Shown here piece after piece: positions 1 through 7,980 of a DNA stretch of 31,482 bases. The translations under genes and the position numbers were made by a program. The notes below the pieces were generated by a model. That model ran no database searches and had not been told where the DNA came from. It saw nothing but the letters and a program-made list of their open reading frames with translations. Origin of the DNA: CAYPYI01 sp964415085 (GTDB lineage: Bacteria > Bacillota > Clostridia > Tissierellales > Tissierellaceae); contig CAYPYI010000012.1 in NCBI GenBank assembly GCA_964415085.1, positions 1 to 31,482 of the forward strand, given 5' to 3'. Each line of letters starts with the position of its first letter. The first letter of the stretch is position 1.

Positions 1-388
1 ATTGATTACTATCATGTGCTACACTTATAGCTATAGGTAGTATTATTGCTAATGCTCCTACATTGTTCATAAATCCTGATAATCCAGCCGTAATAATCAT
101 AAGTCCCATTACTTTAGCCCCTATACCTTTTGAACTTCTATTCATAAGCATAGTTATACTATCCATTACTCCTGTTTTTATTAGTGCATCACTAATTACT
201 AAAACCGATGCTACTGTAATTACTGCTGGATGACTAAATCCCAAGAATACATTTTCAGGTTCAATTACTCTTGTTATTCCTAAGACTAAAAGACCTGCTA
301 GAGATACAAAGTCATATCTTAATCTACCATCTATAAATAATACCAATGTTACTCCTATTACTAAAAACACTATTAATTGTGGATTCAA
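1..388 (-). CDS. SLC13/DASS-family anion permease, N-terminal part
   Basis: The 5' end of a gene that runs off the left edge; about 129 residues are visible. The translation is very hydrophobic. It has the pattern of the large SLC13-type (divalent anion:Na+ symporter, CitT/ArsB superfamily) permeases: an opening membrane helix, then FLGFSHPAVITVASVLVIS, and later GLSGFMNNVGALAIILPIA, the Asn-rich hairpin of the first transport repeat. The start is TTG at 388, chosen because AGGTGAT lies 5 bases upstream and no ATG is better placed. In full-length relatives of this subgroup TrkA-C regulatory domains often follow, but they would lie outside the window. The substrate (sulfate, dicarboxylate or other anion) cannot be told. 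It is separated from phoR by a terminator, so it is its own transcription unit. Confidence 0.8.
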   Translation of the reverse strand, partial: MNPQLIVFLVIGVTLVLFIDGRLRYDFVSLAGLLVLGITRVIEPENVFLGFSHPAVITVASVLVISDALIKTGVMDSITMLMNRSSKGIGAKVMGLMIITAGLSGFMNNVGALAIILPIAISVAHDSNQ

Positions 389-531
389 TTATATCACCTA
401 ACTTTTCATTTTAGTTTTACGTCTATTATCTATAATAACATACATAAATATACAAGTCATTTCAAAACTTTAATATTTATATTATTTAATTGTACTATAC
501 CCTAAATATCTTATGTAAACTACTTAGTAAA

Positions 532-563
532 AAAATAAGACCCACATCGGGTCTTATTTTTTA
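532..563 (-). terminator. Terminator of the pst-pho operon
   Basis: A hairpin with stem AATAAGACCC/GGGTCTTATT and a 5-base loop is followed on the minus strand by a run of seven T. The right arm of the stem, in window coordinates, contains the phoR stop codon. Because the hairpin also ends in T-rich sequence on the plus strand it could act in both directions. Confidence 0.8.
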
Positions 564-2260
564 GGAAAAGTTATGATTATTTCTGTTCCTTTATTTAATT
601 CACTATTTATTTTTATACTAGCATTATGATATTCTACAATATGTTTTACTATTGATAGACCAAGGCCTGTACTATTATTTTCTTTTGTTCTACTTTCATC
701 TACTATATAAAATCTTTCAAAAATTCTTTCTTGATCCTCTTTCTTTATCCCTATTCCATTATCTCTAATAGATAAATAAACATTACTACTTGAATCGTAT
801 AAATTCATATATAAGTCCTCAGCTTTACTATGCTTTATTCCATTTTCAATTATGTTTGAGATTAGTTCTTCTAACATCACTTTATTTCCTATAACACTTA
901 AACTTTCACCATTAATGTGAAGTTCAATTTCCCTATCTTTTGCTAAAGCTTTAAATCTTTCTTGTGAATCCTTTAGAATCTCGAAAAGATTTACAAGTTC
1001 AAAGTCGTCCTCACCCTTTCGTTCTTCAAGTTGAGATAACCTTATTATACTGTTTATCAACTCTAAAAGTCTTTTACCTTCTTTGTTGATTATGGAAGCG
1101 AAATGCTTTATATCTTTCTCATCTTTAACAAATCCTTCTGCAATCATTTCCGCATATCCATTTATCGATGTTAAGGGACTTTTTAACTCATGAGATACAT
1201 TTGCAGAGAAGTCTCTTCTCATTTTTTCTGCTTTTTTTTGTTCTGTTACATCTATAATAAATAATACTACTCCTATTATTTTTTCATTACTTATTACAGG
1301 GTTTATATAAATATTTTTAATCGTATTTTTTTCTTTAACTATAACATTAAATCCAGATAAATTTTTAATAGACTTATCTATAGCATCATTAACCTCAATA
1401 TTCCTATATAGATTAAGTATATTTTGTCCTCTATAATCAGAATTTATATCCCCATAAAATTGATTTATTGCACTATTATTATAATCTATTATTATTTTAT
1501 CAGAACCTATTAATACTATCCCCTCGCTCATATTAGATGTAATATTATGCATTATTGCTGCATCCTCTTTTAACTTCTGAATAATTTTACTAATTTCTTC
1601 ACTTTGCTTATCTATTTTCTCAACAAAAGGTACTAGTTCATCATAAACTTTAATTGTTTTTTTACTTTTCCCATCAATTATATCTTCTATATTGAAAGAA
1701 ATATCATATATTGGCTTTATGATTCTATTAGAAAACTTTTTAGTAAAAAACAATAACATTATTAAAATTAATAAAATTATTCCTAAATTCATTGGCATTA
1801 CTTTTAAAAATACTAATAATACATTATCCATTGTTCTTGAAACACGTAAAATACTTCCATCTTCCATAAGACATGCAAAATAATAGGTATCCTTACTTAA
1901 TGTCTCTGAATACCTAACAGCCTCTGCCTTATTTTCATTAATACTCATGCTTATTTCCGGTCTATTAAGATGGTTATCCATGGCATCTACTCTACTTACA
2001 GAATCATATCTTACACTTCCATCTTTCTCAATTAATGTGACCCTAAAAGAATTTGATTCTCTTTTTAAGTAATCATCCATTTTTCCAATATCTTCATCTC
2101 TCAAAGCCTCAGCTAAAATACTTGCTTGCCCTTTAAGATATTCTTTCTCTCTATCTACAAAAAAATCATAAAAATTTAAGGTTATTAGAATAGAGGTAAA
2201 TATTGAAACAATAATAGCTATAATTGCAATATTTTTATATATTCTCTTCTCTAGACTCAT
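554..2260 (-). CDS. phoR: Phosphate-sensing histidine kinase PhoR
   Basis: A 568-residue membrane sensor kinase. Visible in order: membrane helix at about 10-30, extracytoplasmic region to about 150, second helix at about 153-172, HAMP linker, a PAS domain at about 240-345, HisKA with the phospho-accepting His357 in FSANVSHELKSPLTS, then HATPase_c with the N box (ENGIKHS), G1 (DNGIGI), F box (ERFY) and G2 (GLGLSIVKHI). The architecture matches Firmicute PhoR/WalK-type kinases. Its position as the last gene after pst genes, phoU and phoP makes PhoR the natural assignment. Its ATG overlaps the end of phoP by 4 bases, so the pair is translationally coupled. It should autophosphorylate and pass phosphate to PhoP when phosphate is scarce, with the Pst-PhoU complex signalling sufficiency. 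Confidence 0.9.
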   Translation of the reverse strand: MSLEKRIYKNIAIIAIIVSIFTSILITLNFYDFFVDREKEYLKGQASILAEALRDEDIGKMDDYLKRESNSFRVTLIEKDGSVRYDSVSRVDAMDNHLNRPEISMSINENKAEAVRYSETLSKDTYYFACLMEDGSILRVSRTMDNVLLVFLKVMPMNLGIILLILIMLLFFTKKFSNRIIKPIYDISFNIEDIIDGKSKKTIKVYDELVPFVEKIDKQSEEISKIIQKLKEDAAIMHNITSNMSEGIVLIGSDKIIIDYNNSAINQFYGDINSDYRGQNILNLYRNIEVNDAIDKSIKNLSGFNVIVKEKNTIKNIYINPVISNEKIIGVVLFIIDVTEQKKAEKMRRDFSANVSHELKSPLTSINGYAEMIAEGFVKDEKDIKHFASIINKEGKRLLELINSIIRLSQLEERKGEDDFELVNLFEILKDSQERFKALAKDREIELHINGESLSVIGNKVMLEELISNIIENGIKHSKAEDLYMNLYDSSSNVYLSIRDNGIGIKKEDQERIFERFYIVDESRTKENNSTGLGLSIVKHIVEYHNASIKINSELNKGTEIIITFPKK

Positions 2261-2934
2261 ACTATCTCCCCAATTTTATAACCTACATTTCTTATTGTTT
2301 GTATATAGTCACCTGCAGATTTTAATTTTTTTCTTAAAGTACCTATATGAACATCTATTGTTCTTGTTTCACCTGCATAATCAAATCCCCAAACAATTTC
2401 TATAATTTGATCTCTAGTTACAACAATATTTTGATTTTGAAGAAGGAAGTATAATAACTCAAACTCTTTATAAGTTAAGTCTATAATCTCTTCATCTACA
2501 AATACAACTCTCTTACTATAATCCATATAAATATTTTCAAATTTTAATACTTTATCATTTACAGTCTTTACCCTTCTAAGAACTGCTTTTACCCTAGAAA
2601 TCAATTCCATTACACTAAATGGCTTTACTATATAGTCATCAGCTCCCATATCTAAGCCTTTAATTTTATCGTACTCTGACGTTTTAGCTGTAACAAATAT
2701 AATAGGTATATCTTTTGTCCTATGGCTCTTTTTTAAATTATTCATAATAGATATACCATCTTCTCCAGGAAGCATAATATCTAATAAAATCAAATCTGGT
2801 AATCGTCTATCCATTGCCAAATTAAACTCCTTAGAATCTTTAAATCCTTCCGCTTTAAATCCACTTGAGTTAAGAGCATAATTAATTAAATCATTTATAT
2901 CTTTATCATCTTCTACACAATATATTAAATCCAT
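2257..2934 (-). CDS. phoP: Phosphate regulon response regulator PhoP/PhoB
   Basis: A 225-residue OmpR-family response regulator. The receiver domain has the acidic pocket (Glu8, Asp9, Asp10), the phospho-accepting Asp52 in LLDIMLPGEDG, Thr82 and Lys104 (DDYIVKPFS). The C-terminal winged helix carries LTYKEFELLYFLL, TRDQI, and the recognition segment around TRTIDVHIGTLRKKL. Length and motifs are normal for PhoP/PhoB. The stop overlaps phoR, and phoU ends 9 bases upstream. Its likely target in this window is the repeat array at 7010-7053 in front of pstS, which would make the operon self-regulated. Confidence 0.92.
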   Translation of the reverse strand: MDLIYCVEDDKDINDLINYALNSSGFKAEGFKDSKEFNLAMDRRLPDLILLDIMLPGEDGISIMNNLKKSHRTKDIPIIFVTAKTSEYDKIKGLDMGADDYIVKPFSVMELISRVKAVLRRVKTVNDKVLKFENIYMDYSKRVVFVDEEIIDLTYKEFELLYFLLQNQNIVVTRDQIIEIVWGFDYAGETRTIDVHIGTLRKKLKSAGDYIQTIRNVGYKIGEIV

Positions 2935-2943
2935 AAAATCCTC

Positions 2944-3588
2944 CTATTCCAAATGTTCACCTTTTATCAAAAATAAAATCCATTCTCCTATATTTTGAGC
3001 ATGATCTCCTATTCTCTCTAAGTATTTTGCTATCATTAATAAATTTAAAGCTTGTTCACCATTGTTTTTATCTTTTTGAATTAAAGTAATTAAATCTAAC
3101 TTTATTATATCAAACAATTCGTTAACTCTATAATCTAAATTAATTACTTTCAGAGCCAGCTGCTCATCTTTATTAATAAATGCATCTATGCTCATATTTA
3201 CCATCTTTATAACTATTTCCAACATCTCTTTAATATCTATTATTTCCTTTATATACTCTTCATTACCTAATTTTACTGTAATTTCAGATATATCTTGAGC
3301 ATGATCTCCTATTCTTTCTAAATCAGTAATCATTTTTAATATAGCTGATATTGTTCTTAAATCTCCAGCCACAGGTTGTTGCATCAGTAGCAAATTCAAG
3401 CATCTATTCTCGATTTGTCTTTCCATATCATTTATCTTACCATCAGATTCAATTACTTCTTTTGCAAGTTCTATATCTTTTTTTATTAAAGCCGCAACCG
3501 CATTTTCTATACTCCACTCAACTAGACTTCCCATTTGTATTAATTCATTATTTAAAATTTCTAACTCTATATCAAATTTTCTTCTCAT
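2944..3588 (-). CDS. phoU: Phosphate signalling protein PhoU
   Basis: A 214-residue all-helical PhoU protein built of two three-helix repeats. Each repeat carries the metal-binding signature of the family, LERIGDHAQDISE in the first and LERIGDHAQNIGEW in the second. PhoU links the Pst transporter to the PhoR kinase and represses signalling when phosphate is plentiful. The start is taken at ATG 3588 (MRRKFDIELEILNN), 9 bases after an ideal AAGGAGG. A longer frame reaching 3672 would overlap pstB and add residues foreign to the family. PhoU follows pstB with a 10-base gap. Confidence 0.93.
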   Translation of the reverse strand: MRRKFDIELEILNNELIQMGSLVEWSIENAVAALIKKDIELAKEVIESDGKINDMERQIENRCLNLLLMQQPVAGDLRTISAILKMITDLERIGDHAQDISEITVKLGNEEYIKEIIDIKEMLEIVIKMVNMSIDAFINKDEQLALKVINLDYRVNELFDIIKLDLITLIQKDKNNGEQALNLLMIAKYLERIGDHAQNIGEWILFLIKGEHLE

Positions 3589-3598
3589 AATTTCCTCC

Positions 3599-4351
3599 TT
3601 AACCAAATCTACCAGTAATATATTGTTCTGTTCTATCATCTTCCGGAAGGGAGAACAACTTTTTCGTTTCATTAAATTCTATTAATTCTCCCGATAAGAA
3701 AAAAGCTGTATAATCAGATATTCTCGCTGACTGTTGCATGTTATGTGTCACTATTACTATTGTATAATCTTTTTTTAATTCTTGAATTAACTCTTCTATT
3801 TTTGCAGTCGAAATTGGATCTAATGCGCTTGTTGGTTCATCCATTAGCAATACCTCTGGCTGTATTGCTAATGCCCTTGCAATACATATTCTTTGCTGTT
3901 GTCCACCAGATAAGTCAAGGGCTCTTGTATTTAATCTATCTTTAACTTCATCCCAAATTGCAGCTTTTTTTAAGCTATCTTCTACTAAAAAATCTAATTC
4001 CTTCTTATTCTTTATCCCATGTGTTCTAGGACCAAAAGCAATATTATCATATATACTCATAGGAAATAAGTTTGGTTTTTGAAAAACCATGCCAACTTTT
4101 TTTCTCAGTAAATTAATGTCTGTTTCTTTATTATAAATATCTTTACCATCCAACAAAACATTTCCTTTTATTCTACATGATTCAACTAAGTCATTCATTC
4201 TATTTAAACTTTTTATAAGTGTAGATTTTCCACATCCTGAGGGTCCTATAAATGAAGTTATCTTATTTTCGTATATTTTTAAGTTTATATTATCTAATGC
4301 TTTAAACTCACCATAGAATAAATCTAAATTTTCTATCTGAATTTTTATCAT
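3599..4351 (-). CDS. pstB: Phosphate ABC transporter ATP-binding protein PstB
   Basis: A 250-residue ABC ATPase of usual PstB length. Walker A is GPSGCGKST (36-44), the Q-loop lies at FQKPNLFPMSIYDN, the signature LSGGQQQR starts at 147, Walker B with the D-loop is VLLMDEPTSALDP (167-179) and the H-switch is His203 (VTHNMQQSAR). MSIYDNIAFGPRTHG and the NRMNDL motif are typical of PstB. It powers high-affinity phosphate uptake through the PstA-PstC channel. It lies 5 bases after pstA and 10 before phoU. Confidence 0.95.
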   Translation of the reverse strand: MIKIQIENLDLFYGEFKALDNINLKIYENKITSFIGPSGCGKSTLIKSLNRMNDLVESCRIKGNVLLDGKDIYNKETDINLLRKKVGMVFQKPNLFPMSIYDNIAFGPRTHGIKNKKELDFLVEDSLKKAAIWDEVKDRLNTRALDLSGGQQQRICIARALAIQPEVLLMDEPTSALDPISTAKIEELIQELKKDYTIVIVTHNMQQSARISDYTAFFLSGELIEFNETKKLFSLPEDDRTEQYITGRFG

Positions 4352-4356
4352 TTTTT

Positions 4357-5172
4357 TTACACTCCTTTAAATTTATTTCCTACATATGATGATATTTCGT
4401 TTATTACAAATACTATTACTATTAGTATTACAGCTGTTGCATTTGCTTGATTTACATAGAAACCTTCACTTGATAATGCATACATATGAAGAGCTAATGT
4501 TCTACCTGATCCCATTAATGAGTTTGGTATTTCTGCAACTGTACCTGCTGTATACATTAGCGCTGCCGTTTCTCCTACTATTCTTCCTATTGCAAGTATT
4601 ACACCTGAAACTATTGCAGGAACCGCAGAAGGAACCACTACTTTAAAAATTGTTCTTAATTTTCCAGCACCTAGTGCAAAGCTTGCTTCTCTTAATGAAT
4701 CATCTATTGCAATTAAAGATTCCTCTGTTGTTCTAATGATAAGTGGCAAAATCATTATAGATAGAGTAAAGCTACCTGCTAATAGAGAAAAACCCCATCC
4801 TAATGCTACTACAAAGAATAGTCTTCCAAATAATCCATAAACTATACTTGGTATACCTGCTAAAGTTTCTGTCGCAAGTCTTATTAGACCTATAATTTTA
4901 TTATCACTTTTAGCATATTCAACTAGATAAAAAGCTGTAAATATTCCTAAAGGTACAGATATGATTAATGATACCAAAGTAATAATAAGTGTATTTATTA
5001 TTGCTGGAAAAGCCGATACATTTTCAGTTGTATATTCTCTTTGAAATAAGTCACTACTCAAATGTGGAATCCCATTTATAAGAATATAAAATAGTAATAA
5101 TACTAATAAACCTATAGTTAAAAACGCTGCCAGCGTTGTTATAATCTTAAAAAAAGGCACTTTCTTTTTCAT
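4357..5172 (-). CDS. pstA: Phosphate ABC transporter permease PstA
   Basis: A 271-residue inner-membrane subunit with about six predicted helices. The ATPase-contacting EAA loop is visible as LREASFALGAGKLRTIFKVV, together with family motifs ETLAGIPSIVYGLFG and GRIVGETAALMYTAG. It forms the translocation channel with PstC. ATG 5172 directly follows the pstC stop, with GGAGG 9 bases upstream, so translation is likely coupled. Confidence 0.93.
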   Translation of the reverse strand: MKKKVPFFKIITTLAAFLTIGLLVLLLFYILINGIPHLSSDLFQREYTTENVSAFPAIINTLIITLVSLIISVPLGIFTAFYLVEYAKSDNKIIGLIRLATETLAGIPSIVYGLFGRLFFVVALGWGFSLLAGSFTLSIMILPLIIRTTEESLIAIDDSLREASFALGAGKLRTIFKVVVPSAVPAIVSGVILAIGRIVGETAALMYTAGTVAEIPNSLMGSGRTLALHMYALSSEGFYVNQANATAVILIVIVFVINEISSYVGNKFKGV

Positions 5173-6045
5173 TTATTTCATCCTCCTTTTAAAAAACATA
5201 AGTCCTATATTTATTAATAGAATGAATATAAATAATACTGTAGCTGTAGCTATTAAAGCACCCCTATGAAGATCTGCTGCATATCCCATTTCTATTACTA
5301 TATTTGATGTTAAAGTCCTCGCACCATTAAATAACCCATTTGGCATCCTAGGCTGATTACCTGCAACCATTACAACAGCCATAGTCTCTCCTATAGCTCT
5401 ACCTATTCCAAGTATTACTGATGAAATTATTCCCGACTTTGCTGCTGGAACTATTACTTTTGATACGGCCCTTTCATGTGTTGCTCCAAGTGCTACTGCT
5501 CCTTCATAATATGTTTTATCTACTGCATTTATTGCTGATTCTGAAATTCCTATTATAGTTGGTAAAATCATTATCCCTAATAATATACTTGCTGTAAATA
5601 TACTATTACCATCAGTATCAAACATATAAAAAGTTTTCTTTACAAAAGGTACTAATACTATAAGTCCAAAGAATCCATACACTATACTTGGTATGCCTGC
5701 TAGTAAATTAATTCCTTTTTTTAGAAATTTATATATTTTTTTAGGTGCAAAATATGATACATAAATAGCTGTTAATATACCTATTGGAACTCCAAATATA
5801 ACAGCCCCTATCGTAATATAGATACTACCTAGTATCATAGGTAGTATCCCAAATGAGGGTGGTACATTTGAAGGAGCCCACTTTTTCCCTAATAAAAAAT
5901 TAAATATACCTATTTCTTTCATGGCTGGTATACCATTTTTAAAAATAAATATACTAATTAAAAGTAAGGCAATTATAGATATACATGCAGAAAATAAAAA
6001 TACATATTCCATTATTTTTTCTTTTCCTTTTATATTTTCTCTCAT
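5173..6045 (-). CDS. pstC: Phosphate ABC transporter permease PstC
   Basis: A 290-residue membrane subunit, the partner of PstA. It shows an N-terminal helix at about 12-34, the PstC-specific SVPPSFG-like segment (NVPPSFGILPMILGS), GINLLAGIPSIVYGFFG, the EAA loop YYEGAVALGATHERAVSKV and GRAIGETMAVVMVAGN. It follows pstS by 18 bases and abuts pstA. Length and motif order are normal, in contrast to the neighbouring binding protein. Confidence 0.93.
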   Translation of the reverse strand: MRENIKGKEKIMEYVFLFSACISIIALLLISIFIFKNGIPAMKEIGIFNFLLGKKWAPSNVPPSFGILPMILGSIYITIGAVIFGVPIGILTAIYVSYFAPKKIYKFLKKGINLLAGIPSIVYGFFGLIVLVPFVKKTFYMFDTDGNSIFTASILLGIMILPTIIGISESAINAVDKTYYEGAVALGATHERAVSKVIVPAAKSGIISSVILGIGRAIGETMAVVMVAGNQPRMPNGLFNGARTLTSNIVIEMGYAADLHRGALIATATVLFIFILLINIGLMFFKRRMK

Positions 6046-6063
6046 GTCAAACCTACCTTCTTA

Positions 6064-6966
6064 TTATTTTACTTCACTCCAATTTGTAATCTCGCCTATA
6101 AAAATATCCCTAATTTCATCTATTGATAAGTCATCTATATCATTATTTTTGTTAACTACTATCGCTATCCCATCAAGTGCTATTGCCACTTCATCTAATT
6201 CTTCTTTCTCACTATCTTTTAATTCCCTTGAAGCCATACCTATATTTGCAATGCCATCTATCGCAGCTTGCATACCTGCTGATGAATCACTTAATTGAAT
6301 TTCTATTTGTGCTTTTGGATTAACTTTTAAATATCCCTCTTTTAGAAGTTCCATTACTGGAGTTACTGATGAAGATCCTGCCACTACAATTTTGCCTTCA
6401 ATTTCTTTTCCCTCATAACTCTCTAAAGCATCATCTACCGCAATATAATTTTTTGATACTATCTCTTGTCCTTCTTTACTTAATATAAATTTCATAAAAT
6501 CTTCTGTTAATGGATCCTTTTCACCTTTAGTTGCCACATTAAAAGGTCTTACTACTTTGTAATCTTTGCTTTTAACATTATCAGGTGTAGGTTCTACTCC
6601 ATCTACTTTTACTCCTTTAATATTTTCATTTAATGATCCTAGAGAAATATATCCTATTGAGTCTTCATCTCCTGCTATTGATGAAATTACAGCATCTGTT
6701 TTCATTTGAATTATTGCTTCATCTGTTGTCCTATCTACTTTATTACCTTCCGCATCCTTTTCTAATATACCTGTTAATTCTACAAAAGCTCCCCTAGTAC
6801 CTGAGCCATCTTCTCTACTTACTACTACTATCTTATTACCGTTTTCACTTGGCTGTACTGGTGTATTTGAATCATCTGACGTCTCTTTATCACCTTTACC
6901 AGAACATCCTACTATTACTAAACTTAATGTTAATACTAAAATTAATAACCTAATTGGCTTTTTCAA
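6064..6966 (-). CDS. pstS: Phosphate-binding lipoprotein PstS, circularly permuted
   Basis: A 300-residue exported lipoprotein with signal helix and lipobox LVIVGC (Cys21). It feeds phosphate to PstCAB. The domain order is unusual. The segment that normally forms the second half comes first: KIVVVSREDGSGTRGAF (45-61), IGYISLGSLN (104-113), GVEPT, RPF, FILSKEGQEIV (160-170) and YIAVD. The normal N-terminal half follows: KIVVAGSSSVTPVME (192-206), SSAGMQAAIDG, IGMASRELK, ALDGIAIVVN and IFIGEITNWSEV at the very end. In ordinary PstS the NW.EV segment runs straight into KIVVVSREDGSGT. Here those two are the C- and N-termini, as expected of a circular permutation. All phosphate-site motifs are present, so it is probably functional. 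The start is TTG 6966, with GGATGA 6 bases upstream. It is the first gene of the operon. Confidence 0.9.
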   Translation of the reverse strand: MKKPIRLLILVLTLSLVIVGCSGKGDKETSDDSNTPVQPSENGNKIVVVSREDGSGTRGAFVELTGILEKDAEGNKVDRTTDEAIIQMKTDAVISSIAGDEDSIGYISLGSLNENIKGVKVDGVEPTPDNVKSKDYKVVRPFNVATKGEKDPLTEDFMKFILSKEGQEIVSKNYIAVDDALESYEGKEIEGKIVVAGSSSVTPVMELLKEGYLKVNPKAQIEIQLSDSSAGMQAAIDGIANIGMASRELKDSEKEELDEVAIALDGIAIVVNKNNDIDDLSIDEIRDIFIGEITNWSEVK

Positions 6967-7009
6967 TTTTTATCATCCTTTCATATTTTCTACATCTTCA
7001 TAGTAATAA

Positions 7010-7053
7010 AATAATGTAAAGGATAATCTATACTATTGTAAAATCTGTGTAAG
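7010..7053 (-). promoter_or_regulatory. Putative PhoP box upstream of pstS
   Basis: On the minus strand, three TTACA-containing repeats fall in an 11-base register: CTTACACAGAT (7053-7043), TTTACAATAGT (7042-7032), a degenerate unit (7031-7021) and TTTACATTATT (7020-7010). A TACTAT-like -10 element follows. Direct repeats with 11-base spacing, overlapping the -35 position, are the known layout of PhoP/PhoB boxes. Position in front of a pst-phoPR operon supports the assignment. Confidence 0.7.
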
Positions 7054-7054
7054 G

Positions 7055-7091
7055 ACAAAAAAACAGCTATATAGATATCTATATAGCTGTT
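7055..7091 (-). terminator. Terminator of the five-gene 7096-11816 unit
   Basis: A perfect 30-base palindrome (arms AACAGCTATATAGAT and its complement, 7062-7091) is followed on the minus strand by seven or more T. It lies just past the metallo-hydrolase gene and separates it from the pst operon. Confidence 0.85.
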
Positions 7092-7095
7092 AATA

Positions 7096-7974
7096 TTAAA
7101 ATATTTCTAAGTCTTTTGCTGAATAAACTGGACCTTTATAGTTTTGTTTAATTTGTTTTATCATTTCTTCTTCTCTTAATTTTTCTTTATTTTGATCATA
7201 GTAATTATCTATCATAAATAATTGATGATACAAAATTAATTTTCCAGGGTTTATACTCTTACAAACCTTTCCCAAATCGATACTAGATGTATGAACACTA
7301 CCATGATAGATGGCCCAAAGCATTTCTCTATCTTTTACTCCTGTAGAAGAAAATACTTCATGAATTAATACATCGCAATCTTTAGCATGTTTTATTAAAT
7401 TTTCGTTAGGAGCTGTATCTCCTGAAATTACAATTGTTTCCTCTTTAGTAATAAATTTAAATCCAAAAGCATCAAATGGCATATGGTTTACTCTAAATGC
7501 TACCACACTAACATTTTCATCTTCATATATTAGTCCTTCTTCTTCTATTTCTTTTGCATTAACTTTATATCCCGTTGTATTTATAGGTTCTAATCCATTT
7601 AATCTTCCTGCTATATCTACTTCATATGCTTTTAATAAATTATCTGTCATACTTTTTATTCCATTTGGACCGAATACATTTAAAGGTTCTTCCCTTTCTA
7701 AAATCCATGGTGTAAGAATTAAATCTGCTAATCCTAAAGTGTGATCAGAGTGAAGATGGGTTATAAATACTTTCTTAAGATTACAAGCTTTCAAAGCCTC
7801 TATATTGTGTAATCTTCTAGCCATTTCAGCTTGTCTTACTATATTTATGCCTGCATCAATTAAATATGCATCATTGTCAATAACAATAGCTACTGCTGGA
7901 CCACTTCTTTCTGGAGTAGGATTTGGTGTTCCTGTTCCAAGAAATACAATTTTTGCTTTACTAATTTTATTCAC
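7096..7974 (-). CDS. Metallo-beta-lactamase-fold hydrolase (RNase Z/arylsulfatase-like)
   Basis: A 292-residue zinc hydrolase. It has the signature THLHSDH (His73, His75, Asp77, His78), His164, Asp186 in ISGDTAPN, and a C-terminal His pair in YHGSVHTS (His224, His228). The opening FLGTGTPNPTPERSGP resembles the RNase Z/arylsulfatase branch of the superfamily. The C-terminus does not let me choose between tRNA 3' processing and small-molecule hydrolysis. The gene-context partners (kinase, glycosylase, surface protein) give no substrate. The start is uncertain: GTG 7974 sits almost on top of the AAAGGAAGG ribosome site, and an ATT four codons in would have better spacing. It ends the unit, just before a terminator. 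Confidence 0.75.
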   Translation of the reverse strand: MNKISKAKIVFLGTGTPNPTPERSGPAVAIVIDNDAYLIDAGINIVRQAEMARRLHNIEALKACNLKKVFITHLHSDHTLGLADLILTPWILEREEPLNVFGPNGIKSMTDNLLKAYEVDIAGRLNGLEPINTTGYKVNAKEIEEEGLIYEDENVSVVAFRVNHMPFDAFGFKFITKEETIVISGDTAPNENLIKHAKDCDVLIHEVFSSTGVKDREMLWAIYHGSVHTSSIDLGKVCKSINPGKLILYHQLFMIDNYYDQNKEKLREEEMIKQIKQNYKGPVYSAKDLEIF

Positions 7975-7980
7975 CTTCCT

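Noticed and set aside
6064..6966. PstS order explained as two fused half-genes, a frameshift or an assembly chimera.
   Set aside because: The frame is continuous, there is one lipoprotein signal, no N or contig break lies inside, and the junctions match the family's internal boundaries exactly.
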